From an uncultured Anaerolineae bacterium (GTDB taxonomy: Bacteria > Chloroflexota > Anaerolineae > Promineifilales > Promineifilaceae): a stretch of DNA of 64,000 nt. The position numbers were made by a program, and so were the translations under genes. The stretch covers positions 113,420 to 177,419 of the forward strand of contig CAJQMR010000004.1 of the NCBI GenBank assembly GCA_905479495.1, in the 5' to 3' direction. Below are positions 24,140-32,543 of this stretch, piece by piece. The number at the start of each line of letters is the position of its first letter. The first letter of the stretch is position 1. The notes under the pieces are model-generated. The model was not told the origin of the DNA. It was given only the letters and a program-made list of their open reading frames with translations, and ran no database searches.

Positions 24140-26134
24140 TTACGGCCGTAAAATAATCGGAGTAAACGTTTGGCTGCCATTCACAATTGTCACCACGGGC
24201 TGCCCTATCGCCTGGTAACCGCCATCGGCTGTGACGCCATAAATTTCGTTATGCAAAACGGCCGTTTCCTCAATCGGCGTTGTCGGCGTCACCACTAGCC
24301 CCACAGAAACCTCATTGCCAGGTGCCAGCGGCAGCAAGTTCCAGGTGACGACACCATTAAACTCAAGACCGCTGTCGGTGGCACTCAGCATGTTGGTGCC
24401 CGTGGGCAGCGTATCGGTAATGGTCAGGTTGTTGGCGGGCAGCGTGCCGTCGTTGCGTACGGTGAGCGTATAGCTAATAGGCTCGCCGGTTTGCACATTG
24501 CCCGGCCCCGTTTGGCTGATGCTTAATATGGGGGCCAGGATTTGGGTGGTTACGGCCGTATCCCCCAGCACCATCACGCCCCCGGCAGCCTGCGCGCCAT
24601 ACGCAAAATTGGTAATTGTTTCTATAGCTGTGACGGCAAATTCAACCGTCGTACTGGCACCTGCCGCTAACTCGCCTATCCCCCAGGTCACCACCTCGCC
24701 CTGCAAGCTGCCACCTGGACTATTTAAATAAGTCGATCCCACCGGCAATGTGTCGGTCACCACCAGTCCGCTCGCAAGGCTGCTGCCCGTATTGGTCACA
24801 GTAATTTGGTAAAGAATCGGTGCCCCCGCTGCACTTTCACTTGGGCCAATTTTGTGGATGGCCAATGTTGTCGACGCAACTACACTGTTTTCCACAACGC
24901 GAAAGATGTTGCCGCCAAACAGCTCCGCCAGATAAAGTTCCCCATTAATATCTTCACCAAACGTGGTAGGGAACGAGCCGAGGGCGGCATACTCATGCGC
25001 TTCCCAGCCCCCGCCCTGGGGATGCAGATTCCAAACAGACCCACTGCAAAAGTCGGCTAGCAAGTAATGGCCCGCCATCGCCGGGTATTGCTGCCCACGA
25101 TAAACGTATCCACCCGTCACCGAACAACGGCCATCAGCATGGTCATAAGAAAAGATGGGAAATGTGTAGGTCACCGCCTGGCAAGATGGTTGATCATGCA
25201 GACCATCCCCCTCATAGCAAGGCCAGCCATAATTTTCACCGCCGCTGCTGCTAGCCGGTTGGAAGTTGATCTCCTCCAGCACATTTTCGCCCACATCGGC
25301 AATGTAAAGATCGCCTGTGGCGCGATCAAAGCTAATGCGCCACGGATTACGGAACCCAAGCGCCCAGATTTCATCACAGTCACCACCTGCCCCATTGCGG
25401 AATGGATTGTCACCAGGAATGGTGTAGAGGGCGGTGCCACAATCTGGCGCATGGGCGGTGCCTTGAGACACATCGAGGCGCAAGATTTTGCCTAGCAAGC
25501 TAGTAAGGTCCTGCGGTGCGGTGGTCGGCGGACCTCCATCATCGGGCAGGCCACCGTCGCCAATGGCCACGTACAAATAGCCATCAGGGCCAAAAGCCAG
25601 TGCACCACCATTGTGACCATCTTTAGGCTCAACGGCCGTAAGCATAATCTGCTCACTGCTGGCATCGGCTACATTCGGATCACTGCTAACCTGGTAACGC
25701 GCCAGCACGTTGTTTTTGTCACTAAAGCGCGTGTAATAAATGTAGAAAAAACCATTGCTAGCATAGTCTGGATCAAACGCCAGGCCAAGGAGGCCATTTT
25801 CACCAAACAGGCTCACCTTGCTGGAAATATCCAGGAAGGGTGTGCTCAGGAGGGTACTCTCGGCCGTGAGGATGCGAATCTGACCACCCTGCTGTGTCAC
25901 AAAAAGACGGCCGTCGCCCGGCACGCCCGTGTTGATAATGCCAGTGGGTAACGAAAGGCCCTCGCCAAATAATTCGAGTGAGAGATCAAGCTGGGTTGTG
26001 GGAGCGGCGGCAGCGTTGGGTGTGGTGAGGAGATGGCTGCTGCTGAATAAACTCCAAAAGCTGCTCAAAAAAAGGAACGGTAACAAGAGGAAGAGTGACC
26101 GTTGGATACGGCCGTTTACTACCATATTGGACAC
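24140..26134 (-). CDS. Secreted PQQ-type sugar dehydrogenase with DUF11 repeats
   Basis: 664 residues from a GTG at 26134 with AAGGAG 6 nt upstream. A signal peptide (RSLFLLLPFLFLSSFWSLFS) precedes a six-bladed propeller of the glucose/sorbosone dehydrogenase family (residues about 50-410). Motifs include LGLAFDPDYASNGFFYIYYT, HNGGALAFGPDGYLYVAIGD, ALGFRNPWRISFD, IADVGENVLEEIN and YGWPCYEG. Two DUF11 beta-sandwich repeats (about 430-535 and 545-645) follow. The protein ends FTPIILRP, a variant of the shared C-terminal tail. Family members oxidise sugars using PQQ; no PQQ synthesis genes are present here. Likely cell-surface or released. Confidence 0.87.
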   Translation of the reverse strand: MSNMVVNGRIQRSLFLLLPFLFLSSFWSLFSSSHLLTTPNAAAAPTTQLDLSLELFGEGLSLPTGIINTGVPGDGRLFVTQQGGQIRILTAESTLLSTPFLDISSKVSLFGENGLLGLAFDPDYASNGFFYIYYTRFSDKNNVLARYQVSSDPNVADASSEQIMLTAVEPKDGHNGGALAFGPDGYLYVAIGDGGLPDDGGPPTTAPQDLTSLLGKILRLDVSQGTAHAPDCGTALYTIPGDNPFRNGAGGDCDEIWALGFRNPWRISFDRATGDLYIADVGENVLEEINFQPASSSGGENYGWPCYEGDGLHDQPSCQAVTYTFPIFSYDHADGRCSVTGGYVYRGQQYPAMAGHYLLADFCSGSVWNLHPQGGGWEAHEYAALGSFPTTFGEDINGELYLAELFGGNIFRVVENSVVASTTLAIHKIGPSESAAGAPILYQITVTNTGSSLASGLVVTDTLPVGSTYLNSPGGSLQGEVVTWGIGELAAGASTTVEFAVTAIETITNFAYGAQAAGGVMVLGDTAVTTQILAPILSISQTGPGNVQTGEPISYTLTVRNDGTLPANNLTITDTLPTGTNMLSATDSGLEFNGVVTWNLLPLAPGNEVSVGLVVTPTTPIEETAVLHNEIYGVTADGGYQAIGQPVVTIVNGSQTFTPIILRP

Positions 26135-26334
26135 AGTTGACTCCTTTCACAAAAATCATGACGAGCGAATCGTCTTCTCACATTTCGCGCGTCATTCTTC
26201 TGCCAATTCTGCCGAATCGAAAACCTTCACTATTTTGGCATCGTAGCATTTATCCCGGCGTTGATTCGTGAACGGGGCGATAAAAGTCGGCAAACAATTG
26301 GTTTAATTTTGTGGACGATTGACCCGAAATTTGC

Positions 26335-26364
26335 TTGACAAACGGCCGTTCTCCATGCTACTAT
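26335..26364 (+). promoter_or_regulatory. Promoter of the TetR operon
   Basis: TTGACA at 26335-26340 and TACTAT at 26359-26364, spacing 18 bp. The spacer contains one ACGGCCGT palindrome. Predicted start of transcription is near 26371. Confidence 0.65.
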
Positions 26365-26372
26365 CTCCTTGT

Positions 26373-26390
26373 ACCGACCAACTGGTCGGT
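26373..26390. promoter_or_regulatory. TetR-type operator overlapping the transcription start
   Basis: ACCGACCA and TGGTCGGT form a perfect inverted repeat with a 2-bp centre, 15 nt upstream of ATG 26405. GACCGACC/GGTCGGTC-like boxes are typical TetR/AcrR targets, so the regulator probably represses its own operon from this site. Confidence 0.75.
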
Positions 26391-26404
26391 CGCGAGGCAA
26401 ACGG

Positions 26405-26989
26405 ATGACTGAACATGAAAGCAAAGCCCACATTTTAGCCACTGCCCTGGCCGTTTTTGCCGAGAAAGGGTTCGCTAAAGCCAGCATGAATGACATCGTG
26501 CGGGCCAGCGGTCTGAGCAAGGGTGGCGTTTACTGGCACTTCAAAAGCAAGGATGATTTGATCACGGCCATCTTTGACCAATTTTTTGTCGAGCAATTGA
26601 CTCTGCTGGATGCGGTGCTGGTGGGTGAAGGAACGGCCGTTGCCAAGCTCAATCAGCTTGCTGCCTTAACGGGGGATGGTGTGGCCGAATTAGGCACCCA
26701 CTTCCCCTCCCCTCTGGAATTTTATGCCCTGGCCGCCAGAGAAGATTCCTTAAAAGAGCATTTGCAAGGCCACTTTCATAATTACCAGACAAAAATCAAA
26801 GCGCTAGTGGCGCAAGGCATTACCGACGGGGAGTTTCATGACCAAAACAGCACCAATGTCGCCAACACCATCATGGCATTGTTTGAAGGGTTGCTGCTGC
26901 TATGGGCTGTCACACCAGAGAGCATTGATTTGAGTGTGCAGGTAGAAACGGCCGTACAGCTGCTGCTGCAAGGTCTACAAAAACCATGA
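26405..26989 (+). CDS. TetR/AcrR-family transcriptional repressor
   Basis: 194 residues from ATG 26405. The N-terminal HTH is classical (ILATALAVFAEKGFAKASMN, IVRASGLSKGGVYWHFKSKD). The C-terminal ligand domain is helical, length normal for the family. Promoter and palindromic operator lie immediately upstream. A 28-codon reading frame and the F420-type oxidoreductase gene follow with overlapping start and stop codons, so the repressor probably controls a small detoxification operon in response to an unknown ligand. Confidence 0.92.
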   Translation: MTEHESKAHILATALAVFAEKGFAKASMNDIVRASGLSKGGVYWHFKSKDDLITAIFDQFFVEQLTLLDAVLVGEGTAVAKLNQLAALTGDGVAELGTHFPSPLEFYALAAREDSLKEHLQGHFHNYQTKIKALVAQGITDGEFHDQNSTNVANTIMALFEGLLLLWAVTPESIDLSVQVETAVQLLLQGLQKP

Positions 26990-27072
26990 ACGCCAAAACA
27001 CAACTGGAAACTGAAATAGAAGAAACGCGCCAGCGATTTCACCAATTGAAAGGAAATTCAACAAACTCATGA
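26986..27072 (+). CDS. Small 28-codon ORF, possible DinB-like remnant
   Basis: ATG at 26986 overlaps the TetR stop (ATGA) and the ORF stop TGA overlaps the ATG of the next gene. The product is MNAKTQLETEIEETRQRFHQ plus eight residues. The start resembles the first helix of DinB-superfamily proteins, so it may be what remains after an internal deletion. Alternatively it is a genuine coupling ORF that carries the SD (AAAGGAA) of the next gene. Confidence 0.35.
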   Translation: MNAKTQLETEIEETRQRFHQLKGNSTNS

Positions 27073-27542
27073 CAAAAACTGAACGCAAACCAGTGTCCGG
27101 CCTTAAGAAGTTTTTCTTCCGTGCCCCACTCTTTCTTTATCGGATTGGTCTTGGCGGATTATTAAGCAAGCGCTTCCTGCTGCTGAATCATATTGGCCGT
27201 AAGAGTGGCAAAGCTCGCCAAACGGTGCTAGAGGTCGTCAATTACGACGAGACAGCCGACACGTACTACATCGCCTCTGGCTTTGGCAAAAGATCAGACT
27301 GGTATCGGAATATTTTGGCACACCCTCAAATAGATATTCAGGTAGGCTGGCGCAAAATGAGCGTAACGGCCGTTCCCCTCACCCCAGAAGAATCGGGCCA
27401 GGCAATGGTGGATTACGCCCGCAGGTACCCTACGGCCGCCAAAAATCTAGGCAAACTCATTGGCTACGATGTCTCTACAGAAGAAGAATATCGTACCGTT
27501 GGGCGTGAATCGATTCCCTTTATTGCCCTAAGACCACGATGA
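27069..27542 (+). CDS. Deazaflavin (F420)-dependent nitroreductase-family protein
   Basis: 157 residues of the DUF385/Ddn-like split-barrel family. Hallmarks are LLNHIGRKSGKARQTVLEVV near residue 38 and ASGFGKRSDWYRNILAHPQI near residue 75, followed by an RESIPFI-type C-terminus. Family members use F420H2 or related flavins to reduce quinones and nitro compounds. Here it is coupled to a TetR repressor, which suggests response to a xenobiotic or quinone stress. No F420 biosynthesis gene is visible. The ATG overlaps the preceding small ORF. Confidence 0.85.
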   Translation: MTKTERKPVSGLKKFFFRAPLFLYRIGLGGLLSKRFLLLNHIGRKSGKARQTVLEVVNYDETADTYYIASGFGKRSDWYRNILAHPQIDIQVGWRKMSVTAVPLTPEESGQAMVDYARRYPTAAKNLGKLIGYDVSTEEEYRTVGRESIPFIALRPR

Positions 27543-27562
27543 AGTTTTCTAATCCCTGGTAG

Positions 27563-28555
27563 CTACTTCATCTTGATCGTCGATTTACCATTCATGGGCG
27601 CATTCGCAAAGCTATACCCATCTTCATTTTCAACTGAATCATTCATCAGTCGCTTTAGCACAGGGTTATGCGGATCCGTAACAAACCGCCAAAAGGCCGT
27701 TTGTGCCGTCGTGCCCAACCGATTGGCATCTCGCCCAATGTAGATTTCCTGCTTAATATCCAGATCGCGAACTTTTACGGCCGCAACCTTACCCTCAACC
27801 AAGCGCGAAATAATCATCTGAGAAACAAACCCCACGCCAATACCCTCTTGCACAGCCAGGGCAATCGCTTCAGAATTTCCCAGCGTCAGGACGGTCTTGA
27901 ACTGCTCAAAAGCAATCCCATGTTCCCGCAGCTTTTCTTCAGCCACAAAACGGGTTCCAGATCCCTCTTCTCGCCAGATAAAATTGGCTTTTAGCAGTTC
28001 CTTCGACTCTATGCAATCACGCTTTGCCCAGGGATGATCCAGCGGTACAATCAAGCTCACTTGGTCTGTAATAAAGCGAGAAAATTCCAGATTGTTATTT
28101 AGTTCTTGCTTACTGGCCAAAGCCACATGCACATCCCCATCACAAAGCATCTGCACGGCAATTTTGCGTGGCGTCACAAAACAGGCTGCCTCCACTTTGG
28201 GATATTGCTGCATAAAACTGGACAGCAAAAACGGCAGTATATATTTGCCCACAGTTGTACTACAGCCCACGGTGAGACGGCCGTATACATCCCCCTTCAA
28301 CGATTCCATCTTGTTATCAATACTTTGCGACACGCTAACCATCTCTTGCGCCATCGGCAGCAAAGCTTCCCCCGCATCGGTCAATCGTAAATGTCGGCCC
28401 GACCGGACAAACAGCCGCATACCAAAATGCTGTTCCAACGCTTGAATATGCTGGCTTACACTCGGCTGCGTCATATGCAGTTGCCGCGCAGCGGCCGTAA
28501 AGTTTAGCGTCCGAGCTGCGGTTAAGAACACGTTTAATTGATGAGCATCTAACAT
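27563..28555 (-). CDS. LysR-family transcriptional regulator
   Basis: 330 residues. The N-terminal winged HTH is typical (FLTAARTLNFTAAARQLHMT, QPSVSQHIQALEQHFGMRLF). The remaining part is the periplasmic-binding-like effector domain (GRLTVGCSTTVGKYILPFLL). The family is closest in style to CysB/CbbR-like activators; the ligand is unknown. It lies 290 nt downstream of the rhodanese/cytochrome arm on the same strand, beyond a terminator. Control of the redox cluster by a sulfur or redox signal is plausible but not shown. Confidence 0.92.
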   Translation of the reverse strand: MLDAHQLNVFLTAARTLNFTAAARQLHMTQPSVSQHIQALEQHFGMRLFVRSGRHLRLTDAGEALLPMAQEMVSVSQSIDNKMESLKGDVYGRLTVGCSTTVGKYILPFLLSSFMQQYPKVEAACFVTPRKIAVQMLCDGDVHVALASKQELNNNLEFSRFITDQVSLIVPLDHPWAKRDCIESKELLKANFIWREEGSGTRFVAEEKLREHGIAFEQFKTVLTLGNSEAIALAVQEGIGVGFVSQMIISRLVEGKVAAVKVRDLDIKQEIYIGRDANRLGTTAQTAFWRFVTDPHNPVLKRLMNDSVENEDGYSFANAPMNGKSTIKMK

Positions 28556-28785
28556 GCTATTTTCTCTACAGTCACCTAACAGTTGCTAAAATTATCCTAT
28601 AACACTTGCTGGTAATAAAAAAATCAATAAAACCAAATGCCCTTTGTGCGCTTTTTCACAAACGGCTTACTAATTATGCCTCATTCCAATTAGGGGAAAT
28701 AGTGTCGAATGTCATAAGCAAATATTATAAACAACATAGTTCACAACAACCTAAAAGACACTCAAGCTCTTCAAGTAAATAACAA

Positions 28786-28811
28786 AAGCCCCCTGTTTGC
28801 ACAAGGGACTT
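28786..28811 (-). terminator. Rho-independent terminator of the cytochrome/rhodanese arm
   Basis: On the minus strand AAGTCCCTTGT and ACAGGGGGCTT pair over 11 positions (two G-U) around the tetraloop GCAA, followed by TTGTT. It lies 35 nt after the rhodanese stop codon. Confidence 0.8.
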
Positions 28812-28845
28812 CTGTTATCATCTACAAATTAATGAGACTGTGTCG

Positions 28846-30666
28846 TTATGGCGCTGCAAATTCTACAACCGGATAACCAGCTTCTACCCAGCCACCAAAA
28901 CCACCTTTCAGACTGTGAACGTCACTATAACCGTATGCCCACAAGATGCTCATCGCAATGGTAGAACGATGGCCAGAGCCACAGTAAACCACAATGGAGG
29001 CATCCATATCTGCTGGCCACTGATCCTTCAGCGCCACAAAATCTTCCAACGGTACATGAATCCAGTTTTCAGCCTCGATCACGCCTTTCTCATCCAGTTC
29101 ACCCTGGGTGCGCACATCAATCACAATAAGGTCTGGGTTTTCCAGCAAAGCCAAATTGAAATCATCGGCCGTAATAACGCCGTAACCGTCTGGCACGTTG
29201 TGCAGCATTTCTTGCATGGCAGCAACAGCGGCCGGATCTGGTTCAGCAGCCTCTAGCACCATCGGTTCCAGCGGCAAGCCTTCAGCAACGGGGTAACCAG
29301 CCTCTACCCAACCACTAAAACTGCCACCTTTCAAGCCGCGCACATCTTCCCAGCCCATCGCTTCCAAAGCGGTAAGAGCAATGGTGCAGCGCCAACCGCT
29401 GCCACAGTAGCTCACAATAGGCGTGTCAAAGCTGGGCAGCCATTCAATATGGTCAGCAACCTCACGCAGCGGAATGTTTACAGAACCTTCGATGTAACCA
29501 TTCGCTTCAATTTCTGACGGTTCACGTACGTCTAACAGGAACGGTGGCGGGTCTTCCACCAGCAGCAGATTCAAGTCGTCTAAACCAATCGTGTTGTACC
29601 CTTCCATGTCATCCAGGAAAGTGGTATAGGCCATATCCATATCAAAAGTAGGTTCAGGCACGCCAGCGGCTGGAAAACCACCAGAAGCCCAACCACCAAA
29701 ACCACCTTTCAAACTATGTACATCCGTGTAGCCATAGGACCACAAAATGGACATGGCAATCGTGGAACGATGACCACTGCCGCAATAAGTAACAATAGGC
29801 GCATCCAAATCAGCTGGCCAATCAGCCGACAGTTCAATGAACTGCTCTAGCGGAATGAAAAGTAAATTGGCATGGTCAATGTAGCCATTTTCTTCTACTT
29901 CTTCTGGGCGACGTGCATCAATCAAAATCAGATCCGGGTTTTCTACAAGGGCAACGCTCAGATTGTCAGCAGTGATAACGCCGAAACCATCTGGGACATT
30001 GTGCAGCATATCTTGCATGGCAGCCACGAGAGCTGGGTCCGGCTCAGCAGCATCCAAGGCTACTAATTCAGGCAGTTCCCCTTCTGCTACGGGATAACCT
30101 GCCTCTACCCAAGCACTAAAGCTACCACCAGTCAAGCCACGCACATTCTCCCAACCCATCGCTTCCAAAGCAGTCATAGCGATAGTGCAGCGCCAACCGC
30201 TGCCACAATAGCTCACGATGGGTGTATCAAAGCTAGGCAGATATTGAAGATTATCGGCCACTTCGCGCAGTGGAATATTTACGGCACCTTCGATCCAGCC
30301 GTTTTCTTCCAGTTCGCTGGGCTCACGTACGTCCAGCAGGAAGGGAGGATCTTCAACCATCATTTCGCTCAGGGCATCAACGCTCATTGTGTTGTAACGT
30401 TCCATACCGTTGAGGAAAGTCGTAAAAGCACCGTCGAGATCAGCTTCAGCCATTGGCTCATCAGCCATCTCTTCAGCGGGTTCTTCAGCCACATCTTCGG
30501 CTGGCTCTTCAGCAACCGCCGGTTCTTCTTCCATGACTTCTTCGGGTTCTTCAACGGCCGTTGTCTCCGGCTCAGCAACAGGTTCATCCGTAGCTGTATC
30601 TCCACCACAAGCCACTAAAAACAAACCGAAAATCAGTAAAAACACAAAATATTTGTAAGTTTTCAT
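28846..30666 (-). CDS. Surface lipoprotein with four rhodanese domains
   Basis: 606 residues, SD GGAG before ATG 30666. A lipoprotein signal (LLIFGLFLVAC, lipobox Cys near 20) and an acidic Glu/Ala/Val-rich spacer to about residue 75 are followed by four complete rhodanese domains. All four keep the active-site Cys: domains 1 and 3 read YCGSGWRCTIA, domains 2 and 4 read YCGSGHRSTIA. The order A-B-A'-B' shows that a two-domain unit of about 255 residues was duplicated whole. Rhodaneses carry sulfane sulfur on the Cys. Lipoprotein rhodaneses also occur in extracellular electron conduits (ExtH of Geobacter). The gene follows the multihaem cytochrome by 53 nt on the same strand, so joint function in sulfur or electron transfer outside the membrane is likely. 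Confidence 0.9.
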   Translation of the reverse strand: MKTYKYFVFLLIFGLFLVACGGDTATDEPVAEPETTAVEEPEEVMEEEPAVAEEPAEDVAEEPAEEMADEPMAEADLDGAFTTFLNGMERYNTMSVDALSEMMVEDPPFLLDVREPSELEENGWIEGAVNIPLREVADNLQYLPSFDTPIVSYCGSGWRCTIAMTALEAMGWENVRGLTGGSFSAWVEAGYPVAEGELPELVALDAAEPDPALVAAMQDMLHNVPDGFGVITADNLSVALVENPDLILIDARRPEEVEENGYIDHANLLFIPLEQFIELSADWPADLDAPIVTYCGSGHRSTIAMSILWSYGYTDVHSLKGGFGGWASGGFPAAGVPEPTFDMDMAYTTFLDDMEGYNTIGLDDLNLLLVEDPPPFLLDVREPSEIEANGYIEGSVNIPLREVADHIEWLPSFDTPIVSYCGSGWRCTIALTALEAMGWEDVRGLKGGSFSGWVEAGYPVAEGLPLEPMVLEAAEPDPAAVAAMQEMLHNVPDGYGVITADDFNLALLENPDLIVIDVRTQGELDEKGVIEAENWIHVPLEDFVALKDQWPADMDASIVVYCGSGHRSTIAMSILWAYGYSDVHSLKGGFGGWVEAGYPVVEFAAP

Positions 30667-30719
30667 TTCTTACTCCTCATGTAAATAAATTGGTCAAGTT
30701 TGTAAACTAGCCAACGTAA

Positions 30720-31925
30720 TTAAGGTGATTCCACCGTAGGCGTAATCACTGTGGTTGTCGTAATCGTCGTCGTAGACGTAATTTCTAAGATTGGTACGGG
30801 AATGGAATCTACAATCACCGGCAAATTCGCTTCCACTTCTTCTGGATACACCTTGTCCACGGTCAGGAATAGGTCTGCATTGCCGTGACAGGCATCACAG
30901 GATTCTGTCTGTGGCGTGTTGCGCTGAATGTTGTGCGGCGTGGTGTACGTCCAGGTGGGCAGTGCATCAAAGTTTGCCAGCAAATCCTCACCGTAGTAGG
31001 CAAAGCTATCCCCGGCTACCGGCACGTGCCGCAATGTCACATACTCATACGGCCGATCGTAGCTCTCTAGCGGGTTCTTCCCGATCATAAAGGTGAAGTA
31101 TGATCCATCCGTAGCGTAAAACGGATTGCCCGTCGTCTCGCTGATTTGCACATGGCAGCCATCACAGCTGGTGTAGGAAACCGAATGACACACCTGGCAA
31201 GAAAGATCGCCTGCATGTTCCTGGTGCATCTCGATATCATCCTGACCAATGGCGACCGTGACGTGACACGTCTCGCAACGGGGCGTTTGCACCCCGTCAT
31301 AACGATGATCGGCTGGCGCGACCTGCTGCGCCTCTGGCCCAGTGTGGCAGTCGGCACAATCTTCTGGCGCACCATGCATTTCATGGCCGGAATGGCAATC
31401 AACACAAGACATACGCCCCTGGCTAAAATGAACATCAGGCCGCAAATCTTCATGCTTGCCGAGGTATTCATTGCCCACACGACTGCCGTGGCAGGCGGTG
31501 CAGTTGCGCGTCATCGACGGTGTTTCGTTAAACAAATGTCCTTCGATGAGGCCGCCCCCAACCAAATTGGGCTGGCTTACATGGCACTCACCACAAGTAG
31601 CATGGCAGGTGCTGCAATGATTGCTAAACATGCCTTCAATGGTTTCATGATCTTCTGGTAAGGTACGCGCATCCAGCACAGTCCAGTAACCGGCCAGGCT
31701 GCTGTGCAGGTTGTTATCATGAGTGGCAACCACATCAGGATGGCATTCGCCACACGATTCCACTGGATTTTCACTGGGATTCTCGATGAGTCCCACATGC
31801 GCTTCAAATTTGTCGGGCGTGTTTTGCCCGGCGTGACAATCGGCACAGGCTACTTGCCCGTGTACTTCTGCGGGGAACAACTCCCCGTCTACCAAGACCT
31901 TCTCCCATGGCTCCAACGGAGCCAC
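30720..31925 (-). CDS. Multihaem cytochrome c, main part (11 CxxCH), downstream of in-frame TGA
   Basis: 401 codons if opened at the GTG 31925, but it is in the same frame as the lipoprotein fragment 31935-32264 and is probably its continuation through a TGA codon. Eleven CxxCH haem sites are visible (CADCH, CGECH, CSTCH, CGECH, CTACH, CVDCH, CADCH, CETCH, CQVCH, CDGCH, CDACH) with scattered distal His, as in cytochrome c3/DmsE-like wires. The C-terminus is Thr-rich (TTTITTTTVITPTVESP) without a membrane helix. The GTG has no SD and no signal peptide follows, so an independent haem protein from here would not be exported, which argues for read-through. The combined protein would be about 514 residues with 12 haems. 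Confidence 0.85.
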   Translation of the reverse strand: MAPLEPWEKVLVDGELFPAEVHGQVACADCHAGQNTPDKFEAHVGLIENPSENPVESCGECHPDVVATHDNNLHSSLAGYWTVLDARTLPEDHETIEGMFSNHCSTCHATCGECHVSQPNLVGGGLIEGHLFNETPSMTRNCTACHGSRVGNEYLGKHEDLRPDVHFSQGRMSCVDCHSGHEMHGAPEDCADCHTGPEAQQVAPADHRYDGVQTPRCETCHVTVAIGQDDIEMHQEHAGDLSCQVCHSVSYTSCDGCHVQISETTGNPFYATDGSYFTFMIGKNPLESYDRPYEYVTLRHVPVAGDSFAYYGEDLLANFDALPTWTYTTPHNIQRNTPQTESCDACHGNADLFLTVDKVYPEEVEANLPVIVDSIPVPILEITSTTTITTTTVITPTVESP

Positions 31926-31937
31926 CTCTCCGCCTCA
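31908..31937 (-). promoter_or_regulatory. In-frame TGA with SECIS-like hairpin
   Basis: On the mRNA, UGA is followed by 10 nt, then UGGCUCC, loop GUU, GGAGCCA: a perfect 7-bp stem extendable by one G-U pair. The apical loop starts 17 nt after UGA and has G first. Bacterial SECIS models ask for a loop 16-37 nt after UGA with G among its first two bases, so the geometry fits. Confidence 0.5.
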
Positions 31938-32264
31938 ACCTTCCCCTTCGTTTTCGCTAATCACCTCTTCTTCGGGATCGGCCGTTTGGATGAGCAGGTC
32001 TTTGTTTGTGTGGCAATCCAGGCAGTTGTCAACGGGAACAGCTTCTGCTGTTAATTCGGCCGCTGGCACTTCGGTTGGAGAAACGGCCGTTGCCAGTTCC
32101 AGCAACTCCGGCTCCACATTTGCTACCATCTCGGCCTCAGTTGCGGCCACATCAGCAGTGTCCGATTCGGCCGTTTGGCAGCCAGCAAGCAATAACGTTC
32201 CCAATAACAAAAGCAGGCTCACCAACAAACTTATCGTTTTATATGGATATCTTGCCTGTTCCAA
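31935..32264 (-). CDS. N-terminal lipoprotein part of the multihaem cytochrome (1 CxxCH) ending at TGA
   Basis: Start chosen at TTG 32264 because AAGGAG lies 6 nt upstream; the ATG at 32282 has no SD and gives a poorer signal peptide. The product begins with a lipoprotein signal (SLLVSLLLLLGTLLLAGC). An Ala/Glu/Val-rich spacer follows, then one haem site (CLDCHTNKD), then SENEGEG and TGA at 31935-31937 (codon 110). Directly after the TGA the same frame reads GGEVAPLEPWEKVLVDGELF and goes on to the next haem site. The parts together make one exported multihaem lipoprotein. Whether TGA is read as selenocysteine or is a nonsense change is open. Confidence 0.75.
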   Translation of the reverse strand: MEQARYPYKTISLLVSLLLLLGTLLLAGCQTAESDTADVAATEAEMVANVEPELLELATAVSPTEVPAAELTAEAVPVDNCLDCHTNKDLLIQTADPEEEVISENEGEG

Positions 32265-32282
32265 AGTAGTCTCCTTAACCAT

Positions 32283-32543
32283 CAACAAAAATCGTTTATA
32301 AACTCAATTTCAAGCATCTGAGTTTGACATTTTCCCACTACTTGTTAGTGAATTTTGTCACAAACAGTATAACTAACTACGAGGGGAAATCAATCCGTTT
32401 TCAAGGTTTTACTTATTGCTTTTGCCTCTTGCTATCCATAACCAAAAGCAATCAATCAGCATGTCTTCCCTATTGAGTTCGTTATTTTTAATGTTAGAAT
32501 GCTTATATTGTTAAAATATTCACAATTAGTTTTTGAGGCGACT
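32283..32543. promoter_or_regulatory. Divergent control region of the redox cluster
   Basis: About 260 bp of AT-rich DNA between the cytochrome/rhodanese arm and the octahaem/NrfD arm. It holds the inverted repeat CACTA-N5-TAGTG at 32337-32351, a TTTTGTCACAAAC dyad just after it, and a 10-bp perfect inverted repeat ATTGCTTTTG/CAAAAGCAAT (32415-32424 and 32453-32462). No consensus promoter is convincing. The symmetrical elements suggest shared regulation of both arms. Confidence 0.5.

Noticed and set aside
30720..31925. The 11-haem cytochrome as an independent gene with a GTG start
   Set aside because: No SD, no signal peptide, and perfect frame continuity with the upstream lipoprotein part make this unlikely, though not excluded.
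31935..31937. Alternative genetic code with UGA as Gly or Trp
   Set aside because: Many genes in the window end properly at TGA (for example the TetR gene at 26989 and the zinc-ribbon gene at 21160), so UGA is a normal stop.
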